This document shows positions 8,079 through 17,406 of a stretch of DNA of 64,000 nt, piece by piece. This stretch comes from Elusimicrobia bacterium UBA5214 (GTDB lineage: Bacteria > Elusimicrobiota > UBA5214), in contig DHVG01000026.1 of assembly GCA_002412545.1 (NCBI GenBank), positions 129,930 to 193,929 on the forward strand. The letters run 5' to 3'. A model generated the notes under the pieces. It was given only the letters and a program-made list of their open reading frames with translations. It was not told where the DNA came from and made no database searches. Position 1 is the first letter of the stretch. The number at the start of each line of letters is the position of its first letter. A program made the translations under genes and the position numbers.

Positions 8079-8845
8079 TTAATTTCTTTTTTTATATCTG
8101 AAAATTTTTCTACGATTTTACTCGGTGTATCCAAATTATCGTTTATCAATTTCTGGTTCAGTTTTCCGCTTTCGTAATCTTGTGTCGTATTCCAGTAAAC
8201 TTTTATACCTTTGAACTCTACCTGACCGTAGCCACGCGAACCCATCCCACCAAGATAATCATGTTCTAAAAGTTCCAACGCTTCAAAGACCTTAACAAGA
8301 ATATCTTTATCGCTTTCTTCGTAAACATTGTAAATCATCTCCATAGGACTAAATCTTGCTCCCGCAGGAACACGTTCTGCTTGTCTAAGGCTACCATGCA
8401 GGGCAGTGCCTTTTACTCTATCAATTGCTGTCTCAAACTTCACTTCTGTCCATTGGAGCTCAAGGTTTTTCCTCATCCCATCAGTAATACTTGTCTCATC
8501 AAGAAGAGTATCTCTAACTATCAACTTTGTAAGCATTTCACATGTCATATCTTTATTACCTAGAGTTCCCCAGATTTTGCAAACAATGCACTTTTTATAG
8601 TCCTCATCGGAACTGCACAGATGGACCCCCTTGTCATTGAATTTCACTTGTTCCTTCCTTTCTATCAGCGAGCGCATTTTACCCTTGAGAGAAGAACCTG
8701 GGACATATGGCTTACCTTCAGGGTCAGTAATCACATTTAGGTCCACACCACCGATTTTAAGTCCCGTTGTAGTTCCGCCAATCCTCATACCTGTTTTTAC
8801 TTCAATTGTTCCTTTAATAATTACCTTCCCAAGCAGTCCAGACAT
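8075..8845 (-). CDS. csm3: Type III-A backbone and target-RNase subunit Csm3
   Basis: Cas7-family RAMP forming the filament that cuts target RNA every 6 nt. The 256-aa protein has the family hallmark VPGSSLKGKMRSLIE (about residues 48-62) and C-terminal GGMGSRGYGQVEF. D35 in GGVDLNV sits where Csm3 enzymes carry the catalytic aspartate, so RNA cleavage should be intact. A CXC-X2-C cluster (VCKIWG preceded by KKC) may bind metal. An 11-bp gap with AGGAGGTG separates it from csm2. Confidence 0.92.
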   Translation of the reverse strand: MSGLLGKVIIKGTIEVKTGMRIGGTTTGLKIGGVDLNVITDPEGKPYVPGSSLKGKMRSLIERKEQVKFNDKGVHLCSSDEDYKKCIVCKIWGTLGNKDMTCEMLTKLIVRDTLLDETSITDGMRKNLELQWTEVKFETAIDRVKGTALHGSLRQAERVPAGARFSPMEMIYNVYEESDKDILVKVFEALELLEHDYLGGMGSRGYGQVEFKGIKVYWNTTQDYESGKLNQKLINDNLDTPSKIVEKFSDIKKEIK

Positions 8846-8856
8846 TTTAACACCTC

Positions 8857-9276
8857 CTATTTTCCGCCGTGAAAGCGGTGGTAAGCAACAATTGCTTCAA
8901 AAAAATTTTTAAAATTCTCAAAGGTTTTCTCATCCGTTACTTTTGATATTGCTTGTTCAATAACTCCTTGCAGATGTCTTACTTTTCCTCCATGTCGACC
9001 AGCTACATAAGCAAGAACGGGTCGCAATAATTGTAACTTATTGGAATCGTATTTCCCCATTCTTTGTAGTTTATCAAGAACATTTCTTATTTGAGATGAT
9101 GAAAGTTTCTCTCTTTCCTGTCCTTCAGTATACCATGTCCCTAATCTATCGGCAACTTCATTCATTTCGGTAGCGTTTTGAGAAGTAATAATTTCTTTCA
9201 ATTCTTGTTCGGTAACTGTTGGAGCACGGGTAGTGCTTCCATCCTGCCTGCTAGAACCTCTTCTTCCATTACTCAT
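8857..9276 (-). CDS. csm2: Type III-A small subunit Csm2
   Basis: Small helical subunit of the Csm complex and the marker gene of subtype III-A. It has 139 aa, is mostly helical, and has a charged, Ser/Arg-rich N-terminal 20 residues. The segment IRNVLDKLQRMGKYD followed by LQLLRPVLAYVAGRHG matches the usual Csm2 helical bundle. It overlaps the cas10 stop by 8 bp. Identification rests on size, helical character and position between cas10 and csm3. Confidence 0.85.
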   Translation of the reverse strand: MSNGRRGSSRQDGSTTRAPTVTEQELKEIITSQNATEMNEVADRLGTWYTEGQEREKLSSSQIRNVLDKLQRMGKYDSNKLQLLRPVLAYVAGRHGGKVRHLQGVIEQAISKVTDEKTFENFKNFFEAIVAYHRFHGGK

Positions 9277-11674
9277 TTCGCACCTCCTGTTTTTGTTCTT
9301 TTCTAGTTAGATATTCTGCCCAGCGGACAGCAATATCTAGATTTTCTCTCAATTCGGTATCCTTTATAAATGTATCTCTTAGGTCAGACAAAAGTGCTGT
9401 TTGTTCATCTTCTCCTTTAAGGTATCTTTCAACCAATCTTCTCAATCCATATAAAAGTCGCCATATTCTAACCATAGAAATCCGGTTTTTCTTTAATAAT
9501 TCTTTATCCTGCCAAGAAGAATAAAGCATAGTTAAAAGTGAGCGTGGCATTTTTTTACCAGAAGTCTCATCTTCTAATAGTTTTACTATTTTATCTTTGA
9601 TTTTTTCTAATTCTTTTAATTCAGTTTCCCATTTTAATGGTTCATCAAAAAAAGTCAGCTTATCTTTTTTATTTCCTTTTTTATCTTCTGCTTCTTTTGC
9701 CTTTTCTTCGGCAGATCCTGCTTCTTTTGCTGCTTTATACACTGGAAAACTATCAGAAGGAGCAATGTAAATTCCCCCTGAGAGAGTAATTTTTGGATGA
9801 CAGCAGGTAAATTCTCTAAAATCGTAATAGATTTTCTGTGCTATTTCTGGTAATACTGACCAAGCCCCAATTATAAACAAATCATCACCACCGGAATATA
9901 CAACGATAGATTTATCTTTATACTCCGGTTCTTCAATAATATTTCTAACCCGAACTGAAAAAAACAAGGAAATTAAATGACTTAACATATTCATTCTTGA
10001 AATTGTTTTATTTTTCAACCCTTCACTGAATATTTTGCTTAAATTATCAATATCCATTCTTAAAGCACCCCATTTTTTTATTCCAGTTGCTTTTTCGGAA
10101 ATATTTCCTAATGTCCCTTCTGGACTGTAAAACGCTTCAAATCTATATCCTATAAGATTTTCCGATAAAAAATCAGTATTGTTTATCTTAAATATCAACT
10201 TAGAACTTCTTTTATCCTTTAAGAAATGGTATTCGTAGCCCATAGATTCCAATAATTCACTCCAGTTTTTAACTTTTATATTTATATCGGACATTTTACT
10301 TATTTTCTCTATTTCCATATAATTTGTATTTTTTATACTTAAAGATAATAATTCAAAACTTTCACATAATTTACATTTATCTGAATCAGCATCCATTTCT
10401 TCTCCACAGATTTCACAACCTTTATGTTCCCCACCTTCATCAAATTCCTCAAAAATATTTTTATCAATTATATTGCTGAACCTTATTTTCTTTTGTCTAG
10501 CAGATACTTCACCAAGTTGTTTCCAGATACTTTCAGAAAATTCTAATTGAAAATCTTTATAAGACACCGTCAAACAAGAAATTACTACTCCAATTTTTCC
10601 CTGATGGGCGACATAAAAGTTGTGATTTATTTTTTTGTATAGGTGGGTTATCCTTTCTGAAATATCTGTTAAGTTCGGTAAAAGTATCAAAAAATTGCCA
10701 CCGCCACAGTAAAGCAGATTACATAAAGAAAGATTAAACTCATCTAAAACACATCTAGCAACTGTCTCACTGAGAAGTTGTATATAAAATGACCTACCCC
10801 GAAGTCCTTTTAGGGCATGTTTACTGCTGACCGAATAAATAAAATCTTGAATACCGGAAATATCTCCATTTACTAAAAGAAAATCGTTTTGTTGAAGTGT
10901 TTCTTCGTCTCTATATTGATATGCAGAAATAATTTTGTCAATTTTTTCTTCTGACAAGTTTAAATCATAAAGACAGGTGGCAATTGCGGAGGTAGATTTC
11001 AAGTGATGATAAAGCGAAATTTCTGGTTTGTCTTTATAGGCGGATGAAGGAATAAATAGAGTATATTTTTCTAACAAAGATAATAACCTTTGGATGAGCA
11101 TATTAAAGCCAGGATTGTCTTTAGCTAATAATTGTGATTCTTTACAAAATTCTTTCCATTGATATTCAAATGAATTTTTGTCTTCTGGATTCTGACTGAT
11201 TGCTTCTGATTTTTGTTTTTTAGGATAAAGTTTTTCTAAACCATCAGACAATGACAAAACAGGACAGAAATGCTCATTTATTTTTTCGATTACAATTTGA
11301 GAGAAAATAGATATAAGTGGTTCTTTATTAACTTCGTTAATTTCTTCGCCAGGTTCTTTATCCCGCCTTTCCCCACAGGAAAGCCAGTCAGCAAGTTGGA
11401 TAATTTTATCTTCGGATTTAGCAGGACGGTGATGGTAAAGTGTTAAGTTTTCAACTTCTGCCCAGTTCTTACCGAGGAATTTTCTGACAAAACTTCCACT
11501 TAATACAGCGTGAGTGTGTGTAGGGACACCGGCAATATTTTTAGGGCAACATATCTCTGCTAATTTTTTGTCTTCGTTATCTAACACTTCACCTGCGCGT
11601 TGAGCAAATTTACCGATATCGTGGAGTAAAGCACCAAGGATTAAGCATTGCCGAGCGAGGTCATTTTTATTCAT
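9269..11674 (-). CDS. cas10: Type III-A Cas10 (Csm1), HD nuclease and cyclic oligoadenylate synthetase
   Basis: Large subunit of the effector. 801 aa, normal for Csm1. The N-terminal HD nuclease motif is LLHDIGKF (H18, D19) with a downstream HTHAVLSG. A zinc finger has C420, C423, C434 and C437. The Palm/cyclase motif GGDD is intact at residues 595-598 (YSGGDDLFIIG), so both the DNase and the cyclic-oligoadenylate activities appear possible, matching the CARF-HEPN effector downstream. The gene overlaps cas6 by 4 bp and csm2 by 8 bp. Segment FFDEPLKWE is the usual C-terminal signature. Confidence 0.95.
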   Translation of the reverse strand: MNKNDLARQCLILGALLHDIGKFAQRAGEVLDNEDKKLAEICCPKNIAGVPTHTHAVLSGSFVRKFLGKNWAEVENLTLYHHRPAKSEDKIIQLADWLSCGERRDKEPGEEINEVNKEPLISIFSQIVIEKINEHFCPVLSLSDGLEKLYPKKQKSEAISQNPEDKNSFEYQWKEFCKESQLLAKDNPGFNMLIQRLLSLLEKYTLFIPSSAYKDKPEISLYHHLKSTSAIATCLYDLNLSEEKIDKIISAYQYRDEETLQQNDFLLVNGDISGIQDFIYSVSSKHALKGLRGRSFYIQLLSETVARCVLDEFNLSLCNLLYCGGGNFLILLPNLTDISERITHLYKKINHNFYVAHQGKIGVVISCLTVSYKDFQLEFSESIWKQLGEVSARQKKIRFSNIIDKNIFEEFDEGGEHKGCEICGEEMDADSDKCKLCESFELLSLSIKNTNYMEIEKISKMSDINIKVKNWSELLESMGYEYHFLKDKRSSKLIFKINNTDFLSENLIGYRFEAFYSPEGTLGNISEKATGIKKWGALRMDIDNLSKIFSEGLKNKTISRMNMLSHLISLFFSVRVRNIIEEPEYKDKSIVVYSGGDDLFIIGAWSVLPEIAQKIYYDFREFTCCHPKITLSGGIYIAPSDSFPVYKAAKEAGSAEEKAKEAEDKKGNKKDKLTFFDEPLKWETELKELEKIKDKIVKLLEDETSGKKMPRSLLTMLYSSWQDKELLKKNRISMVRIWRLLYGLRRLVERYLKGEDEQTALLSDLRDTFIKDTELRENLDIAVRWAEYLTRKEQKQEVRNE

Positions 11675-12621
11675 TTTTTTCTTATTATTTCATATTTTCC
11701 TAAGCCAAAAGTGCAGTTTTTACCGATGTGGGTATATTCACCGAGTAAGAGCAAAGGTAAAAACGGTGCAAAATTACCCTCGTAAGTGATTTCTCCGAGA
11801 AAACCACCGAGTTTCATTTTTGTCTTCTGTCTTGTAGAGTAACGCTCCCAATCATACCATCTAAGGTTGCTGTCCTTTATTCTAACCTTTTCTGCATCTG
11901 AAATCAAGGTCTTAAAATCAACTTTTAGTTCTTCGTTGCAGTGAAAGTATGACAATGCCGAAATCCGGTGTAGAAGACTACGGATAAGTATATGAAATTC
12001 GGGCTTGACTACTAAATCGTTCTGGTATTTAATTCGGGTAGGCGTAAGAAAAGAAAGTGAAAGGTAATGGGGAATAAGTGATAGATGAGAAGAAAGTGCA
12101 GTAAAGGTAATTTTTGAGTTAATATTTTTTATCGTTTCATCTTGAAAATCATAGATTTTCTCATCTTGAAAATTAAATATTTCTTTTAGACAGTACTTTC
12201 CACGTCGTCCTTTCCGACCGATACCCAAGTTACCCAGTTCTTTGAAAGTAAAGATAAAGTAAGTAAGATAATCAACTGCTTTTCCAAAGAGAAGAAGATT
12301 AAAATTAAACAAATCACCCCGGTAGTAATTCTTCCTATTATCATTTGGTGGTTCAATCACAAAGGGGTGAGGAATTTCCCGGAGCGATTTGAATTTAGAT
12401 GAATTTTCTGGGAGCAAGGTCTCAAAGATATAGACATAAGCACATTTGTTTTTGAGAAGGCATTGAAGACAATTTTTTTCTTTCTTGTTTACACAGCAAA
12501 GTTGGCGAAAAACTGAACCAAATCCGCCACGAAAGACCGAACCTTTATAGGTAGGAAGGGCTAAATCTTCTTTTGCTTGAAGAATAAACTGGTATTTCGC
12601 CAGATAGAGTTGCTCTAACAT
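11671..12621 (-). CDS. cas6: CRISPR crRNA-processing endoribonuclease Cas6
   Basis: First gene of the CRISPR operon; cuts the repeat to leave the 8-nt 5' handle. 316 aa, at the long end for Cas6. The C-terminal glycine-rich loop GKNCTFGLGKYEI is diagnostic of the family. The N-terminal half contains a CX2C...CX6C set (NCLQCLLKNKC) that may bind zinc, as in the Cas6 subgroup of some type III loci. Start at 12621; the ribosome binding site is weak (TAGGAAT). It must tolerate the enlarged repeats of the adjacent array if those crRNAs are made. Confidence 0.88.
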   Translation of the reverse strand: MLEQLYLAKYQFILQAKEDLALPTYKGSVFRGGFGSVFRQLCCVNKKEKNCLQCLLKNKCAYVYIFETLLPENSSKFKSLREIPHPFVIEPPNDNRKNYYRGDLFNFNLLLFGKAVDYLTYFIFTFKELGNLGIGRKGRRGKYCLKEIFNFQDEKIYDFQDETIKNINSKITFTALSSHLSLIPHYLSLSFLTPTRIKYQNDLVVKPEFHILIRSLLHRISALSYFHCNEELKVDFKTLISDAEKVRIKDSNLRWYDWERYSTRQKTKMKLGGFLGEITYEGNFAPFLPLLLLGEYTHIGKNCTFGLGKYEIIRKK

Positions 12622-13007
12622 CTATTTTAAATTCCTAATAAATTATCTGATTTGACTAAATTGACTTGCTCGGGTCAAACCCGTCCCGATGTAACATCGG
12701 GACGGGGGTAAATTTTTTGTCTTTTGGGGAGATTCTCACTAATCCCCCTCACCCTCTATGGGGAGAGGGAACACAAGGTAAACCCCTTAACTACCTCTAC
12801 CCCTTCATCTCCGACGCTTCGGTCGGAGTCCGAGTGTCATCGGACCTTCCTTCTCCCACAAGGGGAGAAGGAATAAAACAAAAAACCTGAACTTCCCCTT
12901 TCGGTTTTAGAATGGAGAACATTCAGGTTCGTTTGAATTCAACTCCGCCACTTTTCATTTTTGAAAACCACTCCTGAAACTGGAGCCGATTATTTTAACT
13001 GTATTTC
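12622..13007. repeat. Gene-free gap with several palindromes
   Basis: 386 bp with no supported gene. It holds CGGGTCAAACCCG (12671), a 27-bp palindrome centred on CCCGATGTAACATCGGG (12680-12706), a CCCTC/GAGAGGG arm pair (12745-12770), a CTCCGACGCTTCGGTCGGAG hairpin (12810) and CTTCTCCC/GGGGAGAAG (12850-12871). These are dispersed repeat types, not a single element. Confidence 0.7.
12878..12930 (-). terminator. Rho-independent terminator of the RelE/RHH operon
   Basis: On the minus strand, GAACCTGAA and TTCAGGTT form the stem base around a ~30-nt loop, followed by TTTTTTGTTTT. It lies 78 bp past the toxin stop codon and separates that operon from cas6. Confidence 0.7.
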
Positions 13008-13283
13008 CTAAATGCGCTTGAGAAATTTTTTTATCTCGTCGTGGGTGCCAGCGATGATAAATTCTATAACCTCTCCCCGAAAACGAAAAATCACCCGTTC
13101 TTTAATGGTTACTCTAATTTCCCAGTAATCGCCTTTAAGATTTTTTAGTCCTAATCCCTTTGGTTTTATCTTAGTTTCAAAAAAATCAATACTCTTAGAA
13201 ACGGCTTCTTTGATTTTATCTTTGCGCTGCGAATCAAGATGCTTTAATGACCGGTCAAAAGAGGGCTTAAATTCAAATCTCAT
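13008..13283 (-). CDS. RelE/ParE-family toxin
   Basis: 91-aa protein with the RelE/ParE fold signature: N-terminal FKPSFDRSLKHLD, then DYWEIRVTIKERVIFRFRG and C-terminal AGTHDEIKKFLKRI. Such toxins cleave ribosome-bound mRNA or poison gyrase; which one cannot be told. It overlaps the upstream ribbon-helix-helix gene by 4 bp (ATGA), the usual toxin-antitoxin arrangement. Length is normal and no catalytic residue is obviously lost. Confidence 0.85.
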   Translation of the reverse strand: MRFEFKPSFDRSLKHLDSQRKDKIKEAVSKSIDFFETKIKPKGLGLKNLKGDYWEIRVTIKERVIFRFRGEVIEFIIAGTHDEIKKFLKRI

Positions 13284-13531
13284 AATTTGGCCAAGTGTTG
13301 TTTCGCCTGTCTCTTAGACATGTATATTTTACCTTTTTGGTTAGCCAATTTTTCAATCTTTTCCCATTCGTCAGCAGAAAACACCGATTCTGGTTCTAAA
13401 TCTTTTAGTAACCTTTCTACTGCTTTTGAAATCAACCATGATTTTGAACGCTCTTCTCTTCGGCAAAAATTATTAACTTTTTCTAACAAGTTTTTATTTA
13501 TCGTTGCCGAAATGTGCACGCACTCTCTCAT
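13280..13531 (-). CDS. Ribbon-helix-helix antitoxin
   Basis: 83-aa partner of the RelE-like toxin. The N-terminal HISATINKNLLEKVNNFC followed by RSKSWLISKAVERLL is a CopG/RHH DNA-binding domain; the C-terminal half (EKIEKLANQKGKIYM) is the likely toxin-wrapping arm. AGGAGG lies 7 nt before the ATG. Autorepression is expected because the promoter carries repeated half-sites. Confidence 0.85.
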   Translation of the reverse strand: MRECVHISATINKNLLEKVNNFCRREERSKSWLISKAVERLLKDLEPESVFSADEWEKIEKLANQKGKIYMSKRQAKQHLAKL

Positions 13532-13553
13532 CTAATTCACCTCCTGATATTAA

Positions 13554-13582
13554 TTATTAGCACAAATATTAATTTTTGTCAA
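13554..13582 (-). promoter_or_regulatory. Promoter/operator of the toxin-antitoxin operon
   Basis: Minus-strand TTGACA (13582-13577), 17-bp spacer and TAATAA (13559-13554). Two copies of ATTAATAT (in AAATTAATATTTG and TAATTAATATCAG) lie in the spacer and just after the -10, good candidates for RHH binding. The 5' leader would be only ~16 nt. Confidence 0.7.
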
Positions 13583-13630
13583 GAGTAAACCGATATATAA
13601 TTTTGTCAATATGGAGTTAGGGGAAAGGGG

Positions 13631-15019
13631 TTAGGCGTTCCAGGTAGATTTGAGGTATTTGGGGATACCAGCAGCTTCACGGGGACCGACTAATACTTCC
13701 CAGCCGGAGAGGTCAGCAAGTTTACCCGACATCACCGCGACATAGCCGGGAATGACAATTTTCCGATGGGCAACTTTTGTTTCGATTTCAAATTTTTTTA
13801 TTGCTTCCACAATTTTTTCCGGGGTAAACTTTTCCGCTGCCCAAGCGGTCATTACCGAAAGTCCATCTGCATCAACTACTAAAAGCCAGGAAGCAACTTT
13901 GGAGTTGACAATTTCCGGTTCTACCGAAAAGTAAGTCAGCGAGAAATTGGTGGTCACCAAAAGAGGCGATTTATTACCCGCTTCTCCGCCGATTGAATAT
14001 AGTTTTGCCTCTACTGCAACCGGTTTTTGCGGGTCAGTATAAATATTCTGACGAAGAGCGGAAAGCGGTAAAAATTGCCAGGGTTCAATTTTCGGGAAAA
14101 TAATTATGCTTGCATATTTAGAAATATAAGTTCCGGCTTGTAAAATTGTTTCAAAATCATCCCCTTGGTTGGTCAGTTGTTTACGCTCCATAGCTTCAGC
14201 GACGGAGCGCCCGTCAGCAAAAACTAAGACTGGATAACCTAAAGGACGAAAATTCTTTTTCAAAGCGAGCCGCCGTATCTGGGTAAGTTCACTTAAACTC
14301 TGGGCTAAATTTGTATTCCCTAATCTCAAGACCAAATCTCTTACCCCGAGAGCAACAATTTTACTAGTCAGATGACTTGCTTTCTCTAAATCTACTGTTT
14401 CAACAATCAGTCCAGTATTATATTTCTTGGCTAATTCTACCATTTTCTCATAGTTGTTTTCGTTTGTTTCGGAAATTAAAATACGATTATCTTTAACCGT
14501 TTTTAATCCTTCTTCCAGAATTTCTAAATTTTTGCTTTCTAAAATTAAAACTGCTTTTGTCTGTTTTTGTATTTCTTCAATTGCGGGAACAAATTTATCC
14601 TTATTCCCGGATTCGTTACGCAGATAGATGAACTCTAATCTTACTCTCTGCCCGACCCGTTCCATTTCTAAACGGTTAAATTTCCCCAGTTCTTCGCCTA
14701 ACTTTTCCGGAGATAAATTATCACTTAAAATTACTCCCAGTCCGCAGGGATGGTAAAATGTCTTATCGTGACGGAAAAGGACCGTCTCACCACCGAGTTC
14801 AACCTTATTTTCGTCTTCCCCAAGGATAACGGTGCGGATTGGTGGTTCAGCTGCCGCCACTAGAATTGCTTTCGCTTCTTCCGAAACATCCGGACATTCT
14901 TCAAGTGCTGCTTTTTTCTGGGCTAAACGCATGGCAAAAGCAAGACAGGTTGGACTACCGCATTTACCACAATTTGTTTTTGGAAGTAATTTGTAAATGT
15001 CTAAACCAGTCAAAGCCAT
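13631..15019 (-). CDS. acsC: Corrinoid iron-sulfur protein large subunit AcsC
   Basis: Gamma subunit of the corrinoid/iron-sulfur protein that carries the methyl group to acetyl-CoA synthase. The N-terminal [4Fe-4S] motif is C17, C20, C25, C42 (CX2CX4CX16C). The central TIM barrel and the C-terminal corrinoid-binding part follow, for 462 aa. Residues about 271-278 (RSVAEAME) are encoded by a copy of a dispersed palindromic element, apparently an in-frame insertion. Last gene of the cooC-cooS-acsB-acsC operon, 77 bp after acsB. The small subunit gene acsD is not in the window. GAGGT precedes the ATG. Confidence 0.93.
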   Translation of the reverse strand: MALTGLDIYKLLPKTNCGKCGSPTCLAFAMRLAQKKAALEECPDVSEEAKAILVAAAEPPIRTVILGEDENKVELGGETVLFRHDKTFYHPCGLGVILSDNLSPEKLGEELGKFNRLEMERVGQRVRLEFIYLRNESGNKDKFVPAIEEIQKQTKAVLILESKNLEILEEGLKTVKDNRILISETNENNYEKMVELAKKYNTGLIVETVDLEKASHLTSKIVALGVRDLVLRLGNTNLAQSLSELTQIRRLALKKNFRPLGYPVLVFADGRSVAEAMERKQLTNQGDDFETILQAGTYISKYASIIIFPKIEPWQFLPLSALRQNIYTDPQKPVAVEAKLYSIGGEAGNKSPLLVTTNFSLTYFSVEPEIVNSKVASWLLVVDADGLSVMTAWAAEKFTPEKIVEAIKKFEIETKVAHRKIVIPGYVAVMSGKLADLSGWEVLVGPREAAGIPKYLKSTWNA

Positions 15020-15096
15020 ACTACCTCTTAATTATGAATTATGAATGCTGAATTATGAATTAAAATCATAATTCATACTTCATAACTCATACTTCA
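15020..15096. repeat. ATTATGAATT-type direct repeats between acsB and acsC
   Basis: The 77-bp gap is almost entirely made of variants of ATTATGAATT and its near-complement ATAATTCAT. It can fold back on itself. No gene or promoter is seen. Confidence 0.7.
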
Positions 15097-17304
15097 TTAC
15101 ATTATCGGTGGCATTGACAAAGCCGGATGATTAACCTTCTGCAAATATTCTAAAAGTTGTTCCGGTGTAGTCGCCACCGTTTCATCAGCAATTTTATCAA
15201 TTAAATCCGGAACCCCACTTTCTTCGGCTCGTTTTTTTAAGCGTTCACCTAACCATTCTTTCAATTCTTTTGGCATCCAGACCAGCCGTCCTAAACCACC
15301 TTCCGCAAGAAGAAATTTTTTGCTTAATAAGTAAAGTTTACCCACACCGATAAATCCCGGCATCTGTGCACCACCACCAACTGTCCCGGCTAAAGTAGTG
15401 AAAGTCATCCCGCAAGGAGTCATTCCCGGGAAACCACGGTTCACTACCATCACACCATTCGTTTCCGGAATTACTACGAGGATACATTCAAAACAACCAC
15501 AGGAAGTCATCGGTGAATCCATTATTGAATAAGCAGAAAATTTATCAATCGTGTTATGGGACGCCTGGTAAACAAACTCGTTTATTCCTTTCCATTGTCC
15601 TTTAGTTGGGTCAAGGGTTTCACCTTTTTTCACCGGTTGATTACAACCTCTCGGATTAATCTCATATCCGGCTTTCCCGTCAAACCAGTTATAAGCACCG
15701 CAGAGACCAAGCCGTTCCGGTGAAATGATACAGACATGGTTCGGGGCATAACTCTGACAGAGTGTACAGGAATAGAATGTATCAATTGTTTCGTCAGTCA
15801 TCCCGGCAATCCGTGCATCACGTTCATTCCAGAATTTCTCTAATTCGGAGTGCGCTTTTTTCATCTCTCCCGGGTCAGAATATATTTTCACCTGCACTTT
15901 ATCCACAATTGCTGGATAATCTTCTACCAGTTTAGTGGCTAAAATTATACCGAAATGTTTCAAACGGAATCCAGCCTGATATGCTTCTTTAGAAATTCTT
16001 AGCCAGGCAGTATCCCGTGAACCCATATGGAAAATACCTTTCGCATGATTAATTAAAACATGGATTTGCCGTTCCAAAATCGTCTCAAAATCTTTAGACA
16101 TTTTTCTTCCGGCAACTTCCACAATTATCCCTAAGGGATGAGAACTTCCTTCCACAACACCGTCAATATCCGGACCAAACAGTTCAATTTTACCGTTTTC
16201 TACTTCCTCCATCCCGCGCATCCGTAAAAACTCAAATGCTTTAGAATATTTCCCGCCAAATTCAACCTGAAGTTGTTCTTTCCTTACCCTTTCTCCTTCA
16301 AAACCAGCACCGAAAGGTACCGGAATCGGCACTTTAGAAACTTTAATTTTTAATCCTCTGATTTCAATCGCTTTGGGAACCATCTGTTCCCGTGCTATCG
16401 GTGAAATTACATGTTCATATTTACATATTCCGGTCGGTAAAATCTGGTCAATATCGGTATCCGCAACTGCCGGGAAACCAAAATTGATTGCTCCGGCAGC
16501 ATTGGCATGTTTCTCTTCATCAACTTCACCTAAAGCAAGCACGAAAGCATGCACTCTTTCCCGATTATAGAGCAGGATATCTTTCGCTTTCTTCATATCC
16601 CCCGGAGTTAAGCCACCGAAACTCATCGCCGAACGGGCAGCAAAATTCAAAGCATAAATTGTCGCCGTAATATCTGTTCCGTGCGGAACAAGGAAGACAT
16701 CCCAACCCATCTGCACGCCTTCTTCCTGCAGTTGTTCAGCGATACACATCTTTTTTCCATCCGCACGGGTGGAGACCGCCGACATAAAAACAAGAATACT
16801 TTTTTCCTGTAATTCAGTAACAATCCGTTTTGCTTCTTCATTAGTCGGTGCGCAACCAACAATTGCGGCAAAACCCGGCATCCGTCCGTCAACCAGTTTT
16901 ATACCCTGCTCACGCAGGATTGCATCGGAAGTGAAAGCAACCCAGAAATCATGTGTTGGTGGCGGATTCTCGGTTGCATATTTCAATACTTCAATTATCT
17001 CTTCAGCAAAAAGTGTCGCCATACCTGCATCAAGAGTATCACCTAAATAAGGTAACCATAACTGTTCAGCCGGCACTTCCGGTAAAAGTTTACGGGCATG
17101 TTCCAAGATTGGCAGAATATCGCCTAATTTCTGCACCTTTACCCCGGTCATTGCATAAATGAACGGTAGATAATAAGCAGTATCCGGGAAAGCAACCGCT
17201 AACTCTTTCCCTTTCTCTTTAACTACTTTCTCTACCATCAATTCGGCACGCTGAACAATCTTATGTGCCCCTTTGATTGCTTTCGTGGCAATAATCTTTG
17301 ACAT
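15097..17304 (-). CDS. acsB: CO-methylating acetyl-CoA synthase AcsB
   Basis: Alpha subunit of CODH/ACS; joins CO, the corrinoid methyl group and CoA into acetyl-CoA. 735 aa, the full bacterial length with the N-terminal CODH-contacting domain. The A-cluster ligands are present: four cysteines in CTLCQSYAPNHVC and GLCG for the [4Fe-4S] part, and CGC within SCGCFECI for the distal nickel. GGGAQMPGF is near the C-terminus as in homologues. Flanked by cooS and acsC in one operon. Presence of the N-terminal domain argues for a bacterial rather than archaeal-type enzyme. Confidence 0.97.
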   Translation of the reverse strand: MSKIIATKAIKGAHKIVQRAELMVEKVVKEKGKELAVAFPDTAYYLPFIYAMTGVKVQKLGDILPILEHARKLLPEVPAEQLWLPYLGDTLDAGMATLFAEEIIEVLKYATENPPPTHDFWVAFTSDAILREQGIKLVDGRMPGFAAIVGCAPTNEEAKRIVTELQEKSILVFMSAVSTRADGKKMCIAEQLQEEGVQMGWDVFLVPHGTDITATIYALNFAARSAMSFGGLTPGDMKKAKDILLYNRERVHAFVLALGEVDEEKHANAAGAINFGFPAVADTDIDQILPTGICKYEHVISPIAREQMVPKAIEIRGLKIKVSKVPIPVPFGAGFEGERVRKEQLQVEFGGKYSKAFEFLRMRGMEEVENGKIELFGPDIDGVVEGSSHPLGIIVEVAGRKMSKDFETILERQIHVLINHAKGIFHMGSRDTAWLRISKEAYQAGFRLKHFGIILATKLVEDYPAIVDKVQVKIYSDPGEMKKAHSELEKFWNERDARIAGMTDETIDTFYSCTLCQSYAPNHVCIISPERLGLCGAYNWFDGKAGYEINPRGCNQPVKKGETLDPTKGQWKGINEFVYQASHNTIDKFSAYSIMDSPMTSCGCFECILVVIPETNGVMVVNRGFPGMTPCGMTFTTLAGTVGGGAQMPGFIGVGKLYLLSKKFLLAEGGLGRLVWMPKELKEWLGERLKKRAEESGVPDLIDKIADETVATTPEQLLEYLQKVNHPALSMPPIM

Positions 17305-17328
17305 TCAGACCCTCGCTTTATTCGGGTA

Positions 17329-17403
17329 AATCCTAAATCCCAAGCACCAAATCCTAAACCTATTTCGTTTGGAATTTGGAATTTGTTATTTGGAATTTCT
17401 TAG
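17329..17403. repeat. AAATCCTAAA/TTTGGAATTTG repeats between cooS and acsB
   Basis: The gap contains tandem variants of AAATCCTAAA/CCAAATCC and then of TTTGGAATTTG, partly complementary to each other. The same type of sequence occurs at 41350-41460. Confidence 0.6.
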
Positions 17404-17406
17404 TTC

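Noticed and set aside
12666..12890. 74-aa plus-strand frame upstream of cas6
   Set aside because: It is composed of several palindromic repeats and runs into the terminator of the toxin-antitoxin operon.
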